From an uncultured Paracoccaceae bacterium (lineage in GTDB: Bacteria > Pseudomonadota > Alphaproteobacteria > Rhodobacterales > Rhodobacteraceae), in assembly GCA_947492825.1 (NCBI GenBank), contig CANLNT010000002.1, positions 690,501 through 754,500 on the forward strand: DNA of 64,000 bases, read 5' to 3'. The notes beneath the pieces are model-generated. The model did not search any database, was not told where the DNA came from, and saw nothing but the letters and a program-made list of their open reading frames with translations. Of this stretch, positions 45,301 to 54,230 are shown piece after piece; the first letter of the stretch is position 1; each line of letters starts with the position of its first letter. Made by a program: the position numbers and the translations under genes.

Positions 45301-46484
45301 CTTATATTTCGCAAGGTAAACGCGCGCAGACCGAGGCCCAACATCACGGCCCCTCCGAGCACAAAAGCGGCCCCGATGGTCGTTGCGGTCGCCAGCCATG
45401 CGCCGATGAAGGGCGCAGTGAGAAGGGCGAGCGTATTTGCCGCCTCGCTCAGCGCGGTGATCTGGCCGATGCTGCTGCTGTCGGTGTTGTTCTGGATCAC
45501 CGTGCGGATCGGCACGACCATGAGCGCGGTGGTCACGCCCAGTACGAAGAACGCCAGCAGATAGGTGGCAAGGGCGAGGGGGAAGCCCGTGACCTCTGCC
45601 AGTCCCACCGCAACCACGGTGCTGCCGCCGATCAGCGCACCGCAGGTGATCAGCAGGAACGGGCGCGGCGTGTTGCCAAGACGCGACATGACCGCAGCGC
45701 AGATCACGCCACCCGCACCCACAGCGGCCAGCAGCAGCCCAAGGTGGGTCTGGCTAAAGCCAAGGTCGCGGGTCAGGGGCGCGATCAGGTTGTCATAGAA
45801 GAACATCGCGAAATACCCGGCCGCCATCATCAGTAGCACCGCGCGCAATACCGCGCTGTCCCGCAAGAGTGCTGGGCCGCTCTTGAGGCTTGCCAGAAGG
45901 CCGGGGCTGTCCGCATCGCGGGGCGCGGCGGGCAGTTTGGACAGGCGCAGCAACAGGGCGACAGCCAGAAAGGACGCGCAGGCATTGGCCAGAAAGACCG
46001 TCTGTGGCGTGAACCAGATCAAAAGCACGCCACCAACCGAGGGGGCCACGATCTTGGACGCCTGATTGATGCCGTGGCTGATCGCGTTGGCGCGGATGCG
46101 GGTGGCGGGGTCGGACAGGGCCTGGATCGCGGATTGGTTGGCGGGGGAATAGAAAGTGTCGACCACGCTACGCAGGGCAATGAGGGCCAACAGGGCAGGC
46201 CAGTCACCGGCCAGAAAGAAGGCGATGGTGGCAAAGCCCCGCCCCAGATTGGCGAAGATCAGCACCCGTCGCGTATCGACCCTGTCAACCAGAGCGCCCG
46301 CCAAGGGACCAATAATCAGGTAGGGCAGTCCCATGGCCACGGCGAGCAGGGCAAAAACATAGGTATCAACCTGCCAGACGAAGGCGAGCAGCGCGCTGAT
46401 CGCCACCACATCCAGCCAATCGGCAAAATCAGCGGGGATCTGAGCGGTCAAGAGCTTGCGCAGACCCGGTTGCAAGGCGGTCAT
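45297..46484 (-). CDS. Major facilitator superfamily transporter (MFS_3/exporter type)
   Basis: This is a 395-residue inner-membrane protein with about 12 hydrophobic segments, starting at ATG 46484. The GPLAGALVDRVDTRRVL loop between segments 2 and 3 is the MFS motif A. The SVVDTFYSPANQSAIQALSD stretch is typical of the enterobactin-exporter-like MFS_3 group. That implies efflux of a small molecule, with the substrate unknown. It follows the DUF1992 gene after 12 bp. Confidence 0.88.
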   Translation of the reverse strand: MTALQPGLRKLLTAQIPADFADWLDVVAISALLAFVWQVDTYVFALLAVAMGLPYLIIGPLAGALVDRVDTRRVLIFANLGRGFATIAFFLAGDWPALLALIALRSVVDTFYSPANQSAIQALSDPATRIRANAISHGINQASKIVAPSVGGVLLIWFTPQTVFLANACASFLAVALLLRLSKLPAAPRDADSPGLLASLKSGPALLRDSAVLRAVLLMMAAGYFAMFFYDNLIAPLTRDLGFSQTHLGLLLAAVGAGGVICAAVMSRLGNTPRPFLLITCGALIGGSTVVAVGLAEVTGFPLALATYLLAFFVLGVTTALMVVPIRTVIQNNTDSSSIGQITALSEAANTLALLTAPFIGAWLATATTIGAAFVLGGAVMLGLGLRAFTLRNIS

Positions 46485-46496
46485 CGGCAACAGGCG

Positions 46497-46811
46497 TCAG
46501 CCATAGCGGCGCATCGCCTCGACCTCGATCGCGAGGCGGGTTTGCAGATCAGCGATGACTTTCATCTGCGCCTTGCGCGCGGCCGGATCGGTGAGGGTCT
46601 TGAGGTGGGTCTGTGCCTTTGCGATCTGTTCTTTGAGGGTGATGGCGGGCGGTTTTGCCTGCGCCTCTGTCATCATGCGGTTCAAGAGCGGGTTCTTGGG
46701 ATCGCCCGACAGGTCAAGCGGTTTGCCCGCGCCCGGCAGGTTGTCAAAGTCGCCTCGGGCGGCGGCCCCGGCCATCATCTTGTTAATCAGATCGTCCAGC
46801 GGATGGGTCAT
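46497..46811 (-). CDS. DUF1992 (DnaJ-homologue C28 conserved-domain) protein
   Basis: This is a 104-residue soluble protein. The DUF1992 hallmark, ARGDFDNLPGAGKPLDLSG, lies near residues 17-35 and NRMMTEAQAKPPAITLKEQI follows. The domain also occurs in eukaryotic DNAJC28, but the bacterial role is unknown. It is the first gene of a leftward pair with the MFS exporter and diverges from the MscS gene across 130 bp. Confidence 0.88.
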   Translation of the reverse strand: MTHPLDDLINKMMAGAAARGDFDNLPGAGKPLDLSGDPKNPLLNRMMTEAQAKPPAITLKEQIAKAQTHLKTLTDPAARKAQMKVIADLQTRLAIEVEAMRRYG

Positions 46812-46941
46812 GCCACCTTTTACCGGGTGGTGGGCCTATTGCCCAGCCTCTGGGCAGATCCGCCGATCCTGCGTCATAAGGGTTGAGTCCACGGCCCATG
46901 CGCGGCAAGACGGAAGGCGGGACGTTCGGGGACATCAAACT

Positions 46942-48258
46942 ATGGACAGTGACCTTATCGAAACGGCGCGCGGCTATCTGGATCAGGGGCTGGTGATCGC
47001 GCAGGATTGGCTGTTGTCGCCTGCGGCATGGTCGCAGTTTGGCCTGCTGATCGTTGCCTATCTGCTGGCGCGGCTGATCAACCGGATCATGTCGCGGCGG
47101 ATCACCACAGTACTGACCCCGCCTGAGGGGTCTACGTCGATCCTGTCCAAGGGGCGGCTGTATCTGCTAATGTTCCTGCCGCTGTTGCTGCCGCTGCTGG
47201 CTTATGGGCTGACGGCGGTCGGCGAACAGGTCACGCGGTCGATCTTTGGCTCTGGTGCGGTGATCGCCTTTGGTAAACGGGTGTTCATCTTTCTGGCGGC
47301 GCGGGCGCTGGCCGACAAGATCATCAAGGAACCGTTCCTGAAGACGCTGGCGCGGTATGTCGTTGTGCCGATTGCTGCCCTTTATGCGCTGGGCATTCTG
47401 GACGATGTGTCATTGTTCCTGACCGAGACGACCGTTGGTGTGGGCAATATCAAGTTTTCGATCATGGCGATTGTCCGAGGGATTATTGCGGGCAGCATCC
47501 TGTTCTGGCTTGGCACCTGGTCCAACAGCCAGACCGCCACCTATATCGAGAAGCAACCGATGCGGCCTGCGATCCGGCAACTGCTTGTGAAGGCGGCTGA
47601 ATTTGCGATCTTTGGTTTTGCTTTCCTGCTGCTGATGAACATCATGGGCATCAGCGTGTCGTCGCTGGCCATTATCGGTGGTGCGGTCGGTGTCGGCCTT
47701 GGTTTTGGTCTGCAAAAGATCGCATCGAACTTTATCTCGGGCGTGATCCTGCTGGTCGAGGGGCAGGCCACGGTTGGGGATTATGTTGAGCTGGACGGCG
47801 GTGAGGCGGGCACGATCATCAAGATGACCGCGCGGGCCACCATTCTGGAGACCTATGACGGGCGCTGGATTGTGGTGCCGAACGAGGATTTCATCACAAC
47901 GCGGGTGGTCAATTATTCTGACAGCGGCAGCGCCAACCGGTTGGAGGTGGAGTTCAGCGTCAGCTACGACACCGACATCAACCGCATTCCAGAGCTGATA
48001 AATGCTGCGGTGTCCAAGCACCCCGGTGTGTTGCAGGAACCCGAAGCACCGGATGTTGAGCTGAAGGCCTTTGGCGACAGCGGGATCGAGTTTGGCGTGG
48101 AATTCTGGGTCGAGGGGATCGACGACGGCAAGAACAAATATGCCAGCGACGTGATGTTCCTGATCTGGAATGCGCTGAAGGCCGAGGGCATTGAAATCCC
48201 GTTCCCGCAGCGCGTGGTCGAGATCAAGGGCGGTTTGCCGGTGTCTGAGAAGGCGTGA
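46942..48258 (+). CDS. Mechanosensitive ion channel, MscS family
   Basis: This is a 438-residue inner-membrane channel that opens under membrane tension to relieve osmotic downshock. ATG 46942 follows CGGGGA. Several N-terminal membrane segments precede the pore-lining MscS helix GAVGVGLGFGLQKIASNFISG (about 250-270). The beta domain EGQATVGDYVELDGGEAGTI and the alpha/beta cytoplasmic end (VEFSVSYDTDINRIPEL onward) follow. It is longer than E. coli MscS (286) because of extra N-terminal helices, as in YbiO/YjeP-like members. It overlaps the flavoprotein gene (GTGA). Confidence 0.93.
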   Translation: MDSDLIETARGYLDQGLVIAQDWLLSPAAWSQFGLLIVAYLLARLINRIMSRRITTVLTPPEGSTSILSKGRLYLLMFLPLLLPLLAYGLTAVGEQVTRSIFGSGAVIAFGKRVFIFLAARALADKIIKEPFLKTLARYVVVPIAALYALGILDDVSLFLTETTVGVGNIKFSIMAIVRGIIAGSILFWLGTWSNSQTATYIEKQPMRPAIRQLLVKAAEFAIFGFAFLLLMNIMGISVSSLAIIGGAVGVGLGFGLQKIASNFISGVILLVEGQATVGDYVELDGGEAGTIIKMTARATILETYDGRWIVVPNEDFITTRVVNYSDSGSANRLEVEFSVSYDTDINRIPELINAAVSKHPGVLQEPEAPDVELKAFGDSGIEFGVEFWVEGIDDGKNKYASDVMFLIWNALKAEGIEIPFPQRVVEIKGGLPVSEKA

Positions 48259-49412
48259 CCACCGCATTGGTGATCGGGGCCGGGCCTGCGGGGCTGATGG
48301 CGGCAGAGGTGCTGTCGGGCGCAGGCGTGTCGGTGACTGTGGCCGACCAGATGCCCAGTGTCGGGCGCAAGTTTCTGATGGCGGGCAAGTCGGGGCTGAA
48401 CCTGACCAAAGAAGAAGAGTGTTTTGACGCAGGATACGGGGCGATGCCGCCCGCCCTTGCGCAGGCACTGGCCGGGTTTGGGCCGGACGCGGTGAGGGGT
48501 TGGGCCGAGGGGCTGGGTCAGCCGCTTTTCACCGGGTCCACGGGGCGGGTATTTCCCAAGGCGATGAAAGCCTCGCCGCTTTTGCGGGCATGGCTGCAGC
48601 GGTTGGATGCGCAGAATGTGCAGTTGCGGACCTGGCACCGTTGGACCGGCTGGCAGGACGGGGCGGCCGCATTTGAAGGTCAGCCCGCGATTGCCGCTGA
48701 TCTGACCGTGCTGGCGCTGGGCGGGGCCAGTTGGGCGCGGTTGGGGTCCGATGGCGCTTGGGCCGGTCTGATGGACGGTGTCGCGCCCTTTCGGCCGGCG
48801 AACTGCGGGTTTATCGTGGATTGGTCGGATCACATGGCCCGGCATCTGGGCGCACCGGTCAAGGGGATTGCGCTGCATGCCGGTGATCTGGTGTCACGTG
48901 GCGAAATTGTGATCTCGGCCCGCGGGGTCGAGGGCGGCGGTATCTACGCGGTCTCTGCGGCTGTGCGCGACGGTGCGCCCTTGCTGCTGGACCTTGCCCC
49001 GGACCTGACTGAGGCCGAAGTGCGCGCGCGTCTGGCGCGCCCGCGCGGCAAGGCGAGCCTGTCCAACCACCTGCGCAAAGTTCTGCGGCTGGACCCGGTG
49101 CAGATCGCGCTTTTGAACGAATGGGGCCGCCCGTTTCCCGGCGATTTCGCGCGTCTTATCAAGCGGTTGCCTGTAGCGCATCAGGGTCCGCGCCCGCTGG
49201 ATGAGGCGATTTCCACGGCGGGGGGTCTGCGGTTTGAGGCGCTGGACGATCACCTGATGCTGCGGGACAGGCCGGGGGTCTTTGCGGCAGGCGAGATGCT
49301 GGATTGGGAGGCCCCGACAGGCGGCTATCTGATCACCGCTTGCCTTGCGACGGGCCGGCACGCGGCCCGGGGCGCGTTGCGCTGGGCGGGCAACACCTTG
49401 CCCGTGTCCTAA
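48255..49412 (+). CDS. FAD-dependent oxidoreductase, TIGR03862/HI0933-like family
   Basis: This is a 385-residue flavoprotein starting at GTG 48255, coupled to mscS by a four-base overlap. The FAD-binding motif VIGAGPAGLMAAEVL is at the N-terminus. GRKFLMAGKSGLNLT and the C-terminal GEMLDWEAPTGGYLITACLATG block define the HI0933/BaiN-like group. The reaction is unknown in this family; some members reduce bile-acid precursors. No functional link with the channel is apparent beyond shared transcription. Confidence 0.88.
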   Translation: MTTALVIGAGPAGLMAAEVLSGAGVSVTVADQMPSVGRKFLMAGKSGLNLTKEEECFDAGYGAMPPALAQALAGFGPDAVRGWAEGLGQPLFTGSTGRVFPKAMKASPLLRAWLQRLDAQNVQLRTWHRWTGWQDGAAAFEGQPAIAADLTVLALGGASWARLGSDGAWAGLMDGVAPFRPANCGFIVDWSDHMARHLGAPVKGIALHAGDLVSRGEIVISARGVEGGGIYAVSAAVRDGAPLLLDLAPDLTEAEVRARLARPRGKASLSNHLRKVLRLDPVQIALLNEWGRPFPGDFARLIKRLPVAHQGPRPLDEAISTAGGLRFEALDDHLMLRDRPGVFAAGEMLDWEAPTGGYLITACLATGRHAARGALRWAGNTLPVS

Positions 49413-49442
49413 ATTGCCGATTCCAATCCCGCCCGCACCGGG

Positions 49443-49458
49443 TTAGACAATTGTCTAA
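49443..49458. promoter_or_regulatory. Perfect 16-bp palindrome upstream of yjbH
   Basis: TTAGACAATTGTCTAA is a perfect inverted repeat ending 24 bp before the yjbH start. Sites of this form are common for MarR-type regulators. It probably controls the exopolysaccharide locus; the regulator is not encoded nearby. Confidence 0.7.
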
Positions 49459-49482
49459 GAAATGCGAGGCGGGGGTTGCGAA

Positions 49483-51714
49483 ATGCGCAGCGGGTTTGTG
49501 TGGACGGTTGGATATGCGGCGATGATGCTGGCCATGGGGTCTGCGGCGCAGGCGCAGGACACCGGGCCGTCGTATACGATTTTCGGAACACCCGGTCTTT
49601 TGGAGATGCCGACCGCAGAAAGCGCGAGCCGCAGCGACATCGCAGCGACGTTAAGCTATGCAGGATCGGGGGGGTACAAGACCTCTTTCAATTATCAGCT
49701 GACGGATCGCTTGTCTGGCGCATTCCGTTACTCGACATTCGATAACTGGCAGATCGTTGATCCCGATGATCCGGATGCCGCACGTAAGAAGCAAACCTTC
49801 GACCGCAGCTTTGATCTGCAGTACAGGTTGACGGACGAAAGCCGGTACCTTCCGGCGATTGCGATTGGCTTGCGCGACTTTCTTGGCACCGGGCGGTTTG
49901 GGTCAGAGTACATTGTCGGATCCAAGAGCGTTGGGTCAGACCTGATTGTCACCGGCGGCATTGGCTGGGGGCGATTGGCAAGTCGAAATGGATTTACCAA
50001 CCCGTTGAGCGTCCTTTCCTCCTCGCTTGAGACGCGTCCCGTCTATGTGGATCGCGTGCAAAACAACGATGATGACGCGGGCAATGGCGGAACGATTTCG
50101 ATCAACCAGTTCTTCCGCGGCGATGCGGCCTTTTTTGGTGGTTTCGAGTATCAGGTGACGCCCAATCTGGGCATTAAGGCCGAATATTCCTCAAACGCCT
50201 ATCTGAAAGAGACTTTTACGCCCGCAGTTAACGTCAGTTCGCCGCTGAATTTTGGTCTGACCTATCGGCCACGGCCGGGCATTGAATTGAATGCGGCCTA
50301 TCTGAACGGCGAAGACCTGTCAGCCAGTGCGACCTTTGTGATCAACCCTGAGAAGCGCCCCACCTTCAGTGGGCTTGATCCTGCCCCGGCGCCAGTGCGG
50401 GTGCGCACCGCCGACCAGCGGGCCGCGCAGACCTGGGACCAGGTCAAGCAACCAGAACCGGCCGTACGTGCTGGATTGACCCAGCTTTTGAAGATTGAGG
50501 GTATCGAGCTTGTCGGGCTTGAGATCACGGACAGGACTGCGCGGCTTCGCTATGAGAACACGCGTTTTCGGTCGGAGGCACAGGCGATGGGCCGCGCGGC
50601 CCGGATGATGACCCAGATCATTCCGCCGTCGGTTGAGACCTTTATTCTTGAACCAACCCAAGCTGGACTGCCACTGTCATCGACCACTTTGCCACGGCGG
50701 CAGATCGAGGCCCTTGAGAACCGGGTTGGTGGCACTGATGCCATCTATCAGGCTGCGCGATTTGGACAGGCCGGGCCGGTCGAGGGGCTGGTTTTGCAGC
50801 CATCTGACACGCCACGACTTTCATGGGGGATTGGCCCTTACCTGAATCTGGTGATCTTCAGCGGCACAAGCTCGCTAGAGGCTGATGTGGGAATTCAGGC
50901 CGACATTGAATACAAGCTGAACCGAAATTTTGTCATCTCTGGGCAGGTCCGCCAAAGCGCGCTTGGTCCACAGGAAGCGTTGCGCTTTTTCGACAATCCC
51001 AACGACTACGCCAATGTGCGGACCGATCAGGCGTTCTTTGGTCGTGATGGCGATCTGAACCTGCGTTTCTTGCAGGCGGCCTATTATACAAGGCTAGCAC
51101 CGGAAGTTTACGGTCGTGTGACGGCTGGATACCTCGAGCAAATGTACGGTGGCGTTTCGACCGAAGTGCTGTATGCGCCGGTTGGAAGTCGGCTCGCCTT
51201 TGGGGCCGAGCTTAACTATCTTGCGATGCGCGATCAGGATATGGGTCTTGGGTTTGCGCAATACCGGACAGAGCGCGACCCGGTCACCGGCTTTCGCAAT
51301 CGGGTCGAGGATGGTGATTACACGGTACTTTCCGGGCATTTGTCGGCCTACTACGACGTCGGGAACGGTTTTCAGGCCCGGATGGATGTCGGACGTTACT
51401 TGGCAGGCGATTGGGGCGCGACATTCGCGCTGGATCATGAATTCGAAAACGGTTGGAAAATCGGCGGGTATTTTACGCTGACTGACATGCCATTTGACCA
51501 GTTCGGTGAGGGGTCGTTTGATAAGGGTATTCGGATAACGATCCCGTACGATTACTTTATCGGAACCCCATCGCGCCGCACCACCAGCACGACACTTCAG
51601 TCACTTTCCCGAGATGGCGGGGCACGTGTTCAGGTGCAGGGACGGCTGTATGACACCGTGCGCGGTGGTCAGCTGGCTGACATTGATGATACCTGGGGAC
51701 GCTTTTGGCGATGA
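49483..51714 (+). CDS. yjbH: YjbH/GfcD-like exopolysaccharide outer-membrane protein
   Basis: This is a 743-residue exported protein with signal peptide (MRSGFVWTVGYAAMMLAMGS, cleavage after AQA). ATG 49483 has a GGGGG run upstream and leaves the palindrome outside the gene. The YjbH family start YTIFGTPGLLEMPTAESA is clear. Two beta-rich regions (about 35-300 and 460-740) flank a periplasmic-type segment (about 330-450), predicting one or two outer-membrane barrels. In E. coli the yjbEFGH operon drives production of an extracellular polysaccharide. The next gene overlaps by four bases. Confidence 0.85.
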   Translation: MRSGFVWTVGYAAMMLAMGSAAQAQDTGPSYTIFGTPGLLEMPTAESASRSDIAATLSYAGSGGYKTSFNYQLTDRLSGAFRYSTFDNWQIVDPDDPDAARKKQTFDRSFDLQYRLTDESRYLPAIAIGLRDFLGTGRFGSEYIVGSKSVGSDLIVTGGIGWGRLASRNGFTNPLSVLSSSLETRPVYVDRVQNNDDDAGNGGTISINQFFRGDAAFFGGFEYQVTPNLGIKAEYSSNAYLKETFTPAVNVSSPLNFGLTYRPRPGIELNAAYLNGEDLSASATFVINPEKRPTFSGLDPAPAPVRVRTADQRAAQTWDQVKQPEPAVRAGLTQLLKIEGIELVGLEITDRTARLRYENTRFRSEAQAMGRAARMMTQIIPPSVETFILEPTQAGLPLSSTTLPRRQIEALENRVGGTDAIYQAARFGQAGPVEGLVLQPSDTPRLSWGIGPYLNLVIFSGTSSLEADVGIQADIEYKLNRNFVISGQVRQSALGPQEALRFFDNPNDYANVRTDQAFFGRDGDLNLRFLQAAYYTRLAPEVYGRVTAGYLEQMYGGVSTEVLYAPVGSRLAFGAELNYLAMRDQDMGLGFAQYRTERDPVTGFRNRVEDGDYTVLSGHLSAYYDVGNGFQARMDVGRYLAGDWGATFALDHEFENGWKIGGYFTLTDMPFDQFGEGSFDKGIRITIPYDYFIGTPSRRTTSTTLQSLSRDGGARVQVQGRLYDTVRGGQLADIDDTWGRFWR

Positions 51715-52367
51715 AAAGAACAACCATTTTCGGGGTAACTCTGGCGTTGCTGACGGCCTGTGGCCCGATCTACGACAATTCTGCAGCCAAAGGATTTTTG
51801 GCTGTCGTGCAACAACGCGTAGCCGGGCTGAGCGGCGCGCCGGCACAGCCCGCAGCACCGGTGCTGACACGGGCGCAGGCGGATGCCAATCCGGGGGCCT
51901 TTTTGCTGGTCACGGCCTATGGCGGCAATTCGGTTGCATCGCTGGTGGTTGCGGCGGCCAATGGCAACCGAGTGACATGGCTAAGTGCCGACAATGTCAC
52001 CGTGACGCTGGAAAATGGAATCATCGTGGCCACGCGGGGATTCCCACGTGATCTGATCGCAGCGCAGGCAAATGGTGTGCGCGCGGCCATAGCGGCGGGC
52101 GGCGGAAAAGCGCAAAGAATCCATGAAACCATCACCGACCTCGACCAAATTTCGCAAGAGGTGTTGCAGTGCAGCATCGTTTTGGATGGTGCGGAAACTG
52201 TTGAAATTTTGGGCAAATCAACGCCGACACGACGCTATAGTGAAGCGTGCGAGGGGCAAAGCACAGCCTTTTCAAACACTTACTGGGTTGCCGATGGTGG
52301 CGCTATCATAAAAAGCAGCCAGGCTGTGTCGCCTGCGACCGGATTCCTGGTTCTTGAGCGTCCGTAA
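51711..52367 (+). CDS. yjbF: YjbF-like (GfcB-type) exopolysaccharide lipoprotein
   Basis: This is a 218-residue lipoprotein: MKRTTIFGVTLALLTACGP has a lipobox (LTAC) so the mature protein starts at Cys18 and should anchor in the outer membrane. Family-like features are the SLVVAAANGNRVTWLSADNVTVTLENGIIVATRG segment and the GFPRDLIAAQ block that resembles YjbF/GfcB proteins. ATG 51711 overlaps the yjbH stop codon (ATGA), so the two are coupled. No yjbG-like gene follows, unlike the E. coli order. Confidence 0.75.
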   Translation: MKRTTIFGVTLALLTACGPIYDNSAAKGFLAVVQQRVAGLSGAPAQPAAPVLTRAQADANPGAFLLVTAYGGNSVASLVVAAANGNRVTWLSADNVTVTLENGIIVATRGFPRDLIAAQANGVRAAIAAGGGKAQRIHETITDLDQISQEVLQCSIVLDGAETVEILGKSTPTRRYSEACEGQSTAFSNTYWVADGGAIIKSSQAVSPATGFLVLERP

Positions 52368-52474
52368 TGTGGCCGATGCGCGGGCGGAATCGAATTAGTG
52401 GCTTGTTTTGACACCAAAACGCCGATAGACAATTCGTGATCGTCAATCAAAGTGCATCTAATTGGAGTACCGAC

Positions 52475-52675
52475 ATGCGCCTTACCACTACTCTCGCCGC
52501 CGCAGCTGCAATCGCTGTTACTGGTGCCGCTGCCAACGCTGGTGGCCTGGCCCCTGAAGTCATGGAAGCACCAGTTGTCGTCGTTGACACGCCTGCTCCT
52601 GTTGGCTCTATCAACAGCGGCTACGTTGTTCTTGGCCTGCTGGCAGCTCTGGTTGCTGCTTCCGGCTCTTTCTAA
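52475..52675 (+). CDS. YjbE-like secreted mini-protein, copy 1
   Basis: This is a 66-residue protein with signal peptide MRLTTTLAAAAAIAV (cleavage near ANA) and a short Pro/Val-rich linker (APEVMEAPVVVVDTPAP). A C-terminal hydrophobic segment (YVVLGLLAALVAASGSF) follows. TTGGAG precedes ATG 52475. Similar small proteins accompany yjb loci in this group; I assign it by size, composition and position only. The codon choice (many GCT, GTT) suggests high expression. A hairpin terminator follows before copy 2. Confidence 0.72.
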   Translation: MRLTTTLAAAAAIAVTGAAANAGGLAPEVMEAPVVVVDTPAPVGSINSGYVVLGLLAALVAASGSF

Positions 52676-52700
52676 TCACCCGATTAGAAGCTTGAATAGG

Positions 52701-52725
52701 AAAGGCTGGCCTCGTGCCAGCCTTT
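52701..52725 (+). terminator. Hairpin between the two YjbE-like genes
   Basis: AAAGGCTGGC and GCCAGCCTTT form a perfect 10-base stem around CTCGT, but only a weak T-rich tail follows. It may attenuate or stabilise rather than fully terminate, because copy 2 begins 30 bp later without a separate clear promoter. Confidence 0.7.
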
Positions 52726-52754
52726 CTCACATCTAAACCTACGGAGATTTGACA

Positions 52755-52955
52755 ATGCGTATTACTACTACTCTTGCTGCCGCCGCTGCCATCGCAGTTG
52801 CTGGTTCTGCCGCCACCGCCGGTGGTCTGGCCCCTGAAGTCATGGAAGCCCCGGTCGTCGTCGTTGACGCGCCTGCGCCTGCTGGCTCGATCAACTCTGG
52901 CTACGTTGTGCTGGGCCTGCTGGCCGCACTGGTTGCCGCTTCGGGTTCTTTCTAA
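52755..52955 (+). CDS. YjbE-like secreted mini-protein, copy 2
   Basis: This is a 66-residue paralogue of copy 1 and differs at only six positions (3, 16, 18, 21, 39 and 43), while many codons differ at silent positions. It has the same signal peptide, Pro/Val linker and C-terminal hydrophobic segment. CGGAG stands nine bases before ATG 52755. The pattern indicates an older duplication kept similar by selection on the protein. A terminator follows at 52981. Confidence 0.75.
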   Translation: MRITTTLAAAAAIAVAGSAATAGGLAPEVMEAPVVVVDAPAPAGSINSGYVVLGLLAALVAASGSF

Positions 52956-52980
52956 GACCTGAACGCCACAGAATTCGGTC

Positions 52981-53011
52981 AAAAGGACGTGCCTGATCGG
53001 CGCGTCCTTTT
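52981..53011 (+). terminator. Terminator-like hairpin after the yjb locus
   Basis: AAAAGGACG and CGTCCTTTT form a perfect nine-base stem with inner GCC/GGC-type pairing; the T-run is part of the stem itself. It ends the yjb transcript. The remaining 196 bp to holA show nothing else that I recognise. Confidence 0.75.
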
Positions 53012-53207
53012 GCGTTTGAAGTGACCGATACGTTATATTTCATTGGCTTTGATCCTTGCCATCGGTTTGGGCGGATGAGCAACCACGCCTGCTGCCGCGG
53101 GAATGCCTGAACCATCGAGGATCATGGCTGTGGGTTTGGATAAGACCGCCCTCTTTGGGTTGGGGCGTTTCGTTGGCCGTGGTCGGCCAACTCCTGTCAC
53201 TAGGCCG

Positions 53208-54230
53208 TTAGCGCCGCGCCATCATCGCCAGTCGAATCAGGGTCCGTTCCATCAGCGCATGGGTCGGCGCGGTGTTGGCGGAGCGCATTTGCAAGTCGGT
53301 GTCGGTCAATGCGGTCAGCGCGCGTTCCAGCCTGTCGCGCCCCCATTGCCCGGCTTGCCGGGTCATCTGATCCCGCCGCGGACCAAACACCGGGGGCCGC
53401 AAGCTGCCGACGCCCTGGCCCGGCCCGCCGGGGTGGGCCGCGACCTGATGCAAGCGCCGGAAATGCCGCATCGCGCCAATACACAGTGTGACGGGGGCGA
53501 CACCTTGGGCATAAAGTTCCTGCAAGGTCGGGCCGATCGCCTGCGCATCCCCGGTTGCCACGACATTGATGATGTCGTCCACGTCGACTTCTGCCGATTG
53601 CGGTGCCATGGCCTGCAGCTCTGCCACGGTCAAAGGGGCCGAATCGCCCCGTTTGTAGAGGCCGAGTTTTTCCAGCGTTTGTCGGAAATCACCCGGTTGC
53701 AGGGACTGTGACAAGGCTGTCACCGCCTCCATCACGTCGCGGGGGACATCATTTAGGCCTGCGGTTGCCAGTGCTTCTTCGATGTCGGCGCGACTGGGCG
53801 GGTCGTCATAGACGCCGATGGCGACAGCGGCGCGGTGGCCTTCGAAGACTTTGCGCAGAGCGGATTTGGCGGTGAGCTGCCCGGCAGCGGCGACGATCTG
53901 GGCATCACCGGGCTGCCAGTCGGCGAGGGCGGCGGCAAAGACCTTGGACAGCCCATCGGTGGCCCCTTCGACAAAGGCGACACGCGGGCCGGGAAAGAAC
54001 CCCTGCGCCTTGAGCGCGTCGTTGAGAATTGCGGGATCCTTGCGCAGGTCTGCGGCGGCGATGCGGGTCAGGCGCATCTCTTCCTCGGCGCCTGGACCGG
54101 TTAGGGCGGCAATCGCGGCCTGTCGCTTGTCGGCGACGCGCATGGCATCGGCGCCAAAGATCAGCAGGCCGGCATGGGCGGGGTCCGGTTTCTTCAGGTA
54201 GGCGGCGGCGTCGCGACCAGTCAGCTTCAT
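53208..54230 (-). CDS. holA: DNA polymerase III subunit delta
   Basis: HolA is the clamp-loader delta subunit that opens the beta clamp. The 340-residue protein has the expected length and N-terminal pattern (LLIFGADAMRVADKRQA; LRKDPAILNDALKAQGFFPGPRVAFVEG). Typical of many delta subunits, it lacks a working Walker A motif. It overlaps lptE by four bases and is the third gene of the leuS-lptE-holA operon, an order that I know from other alphaproteobacteria. Confidence 0.92.
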   Translation of the reverse strand: MKLTGRDAAAYLKKPDPAHAGLLIFGADAMRVADKRQAAIAALTGPGAEEEMRLTRIAAADLRKDPAILNDALKAQGFFPGPRVAFVEGATDGLSKVFAAALADWQPGDAQIVAAAGQLTAKSALRKVFEGHRAAVAIGVYDDPPSRADIEEALATAGLNDVPRDVMEAVTALSQSLQPGDFRQTLEKLGLYKRGDSAPLTVAELQAMAPQSAEVDVDDIINVVATGDAQAIGPTLQELYAQGVAPVTLCIGAMRHFRRLHQVAAHPGGPGQGVGSLRPPVFGPRRDQMTRQAGQWGRDRLERALTALTDTDLQMRSANTAPTHALMERTLIRLAMMARR

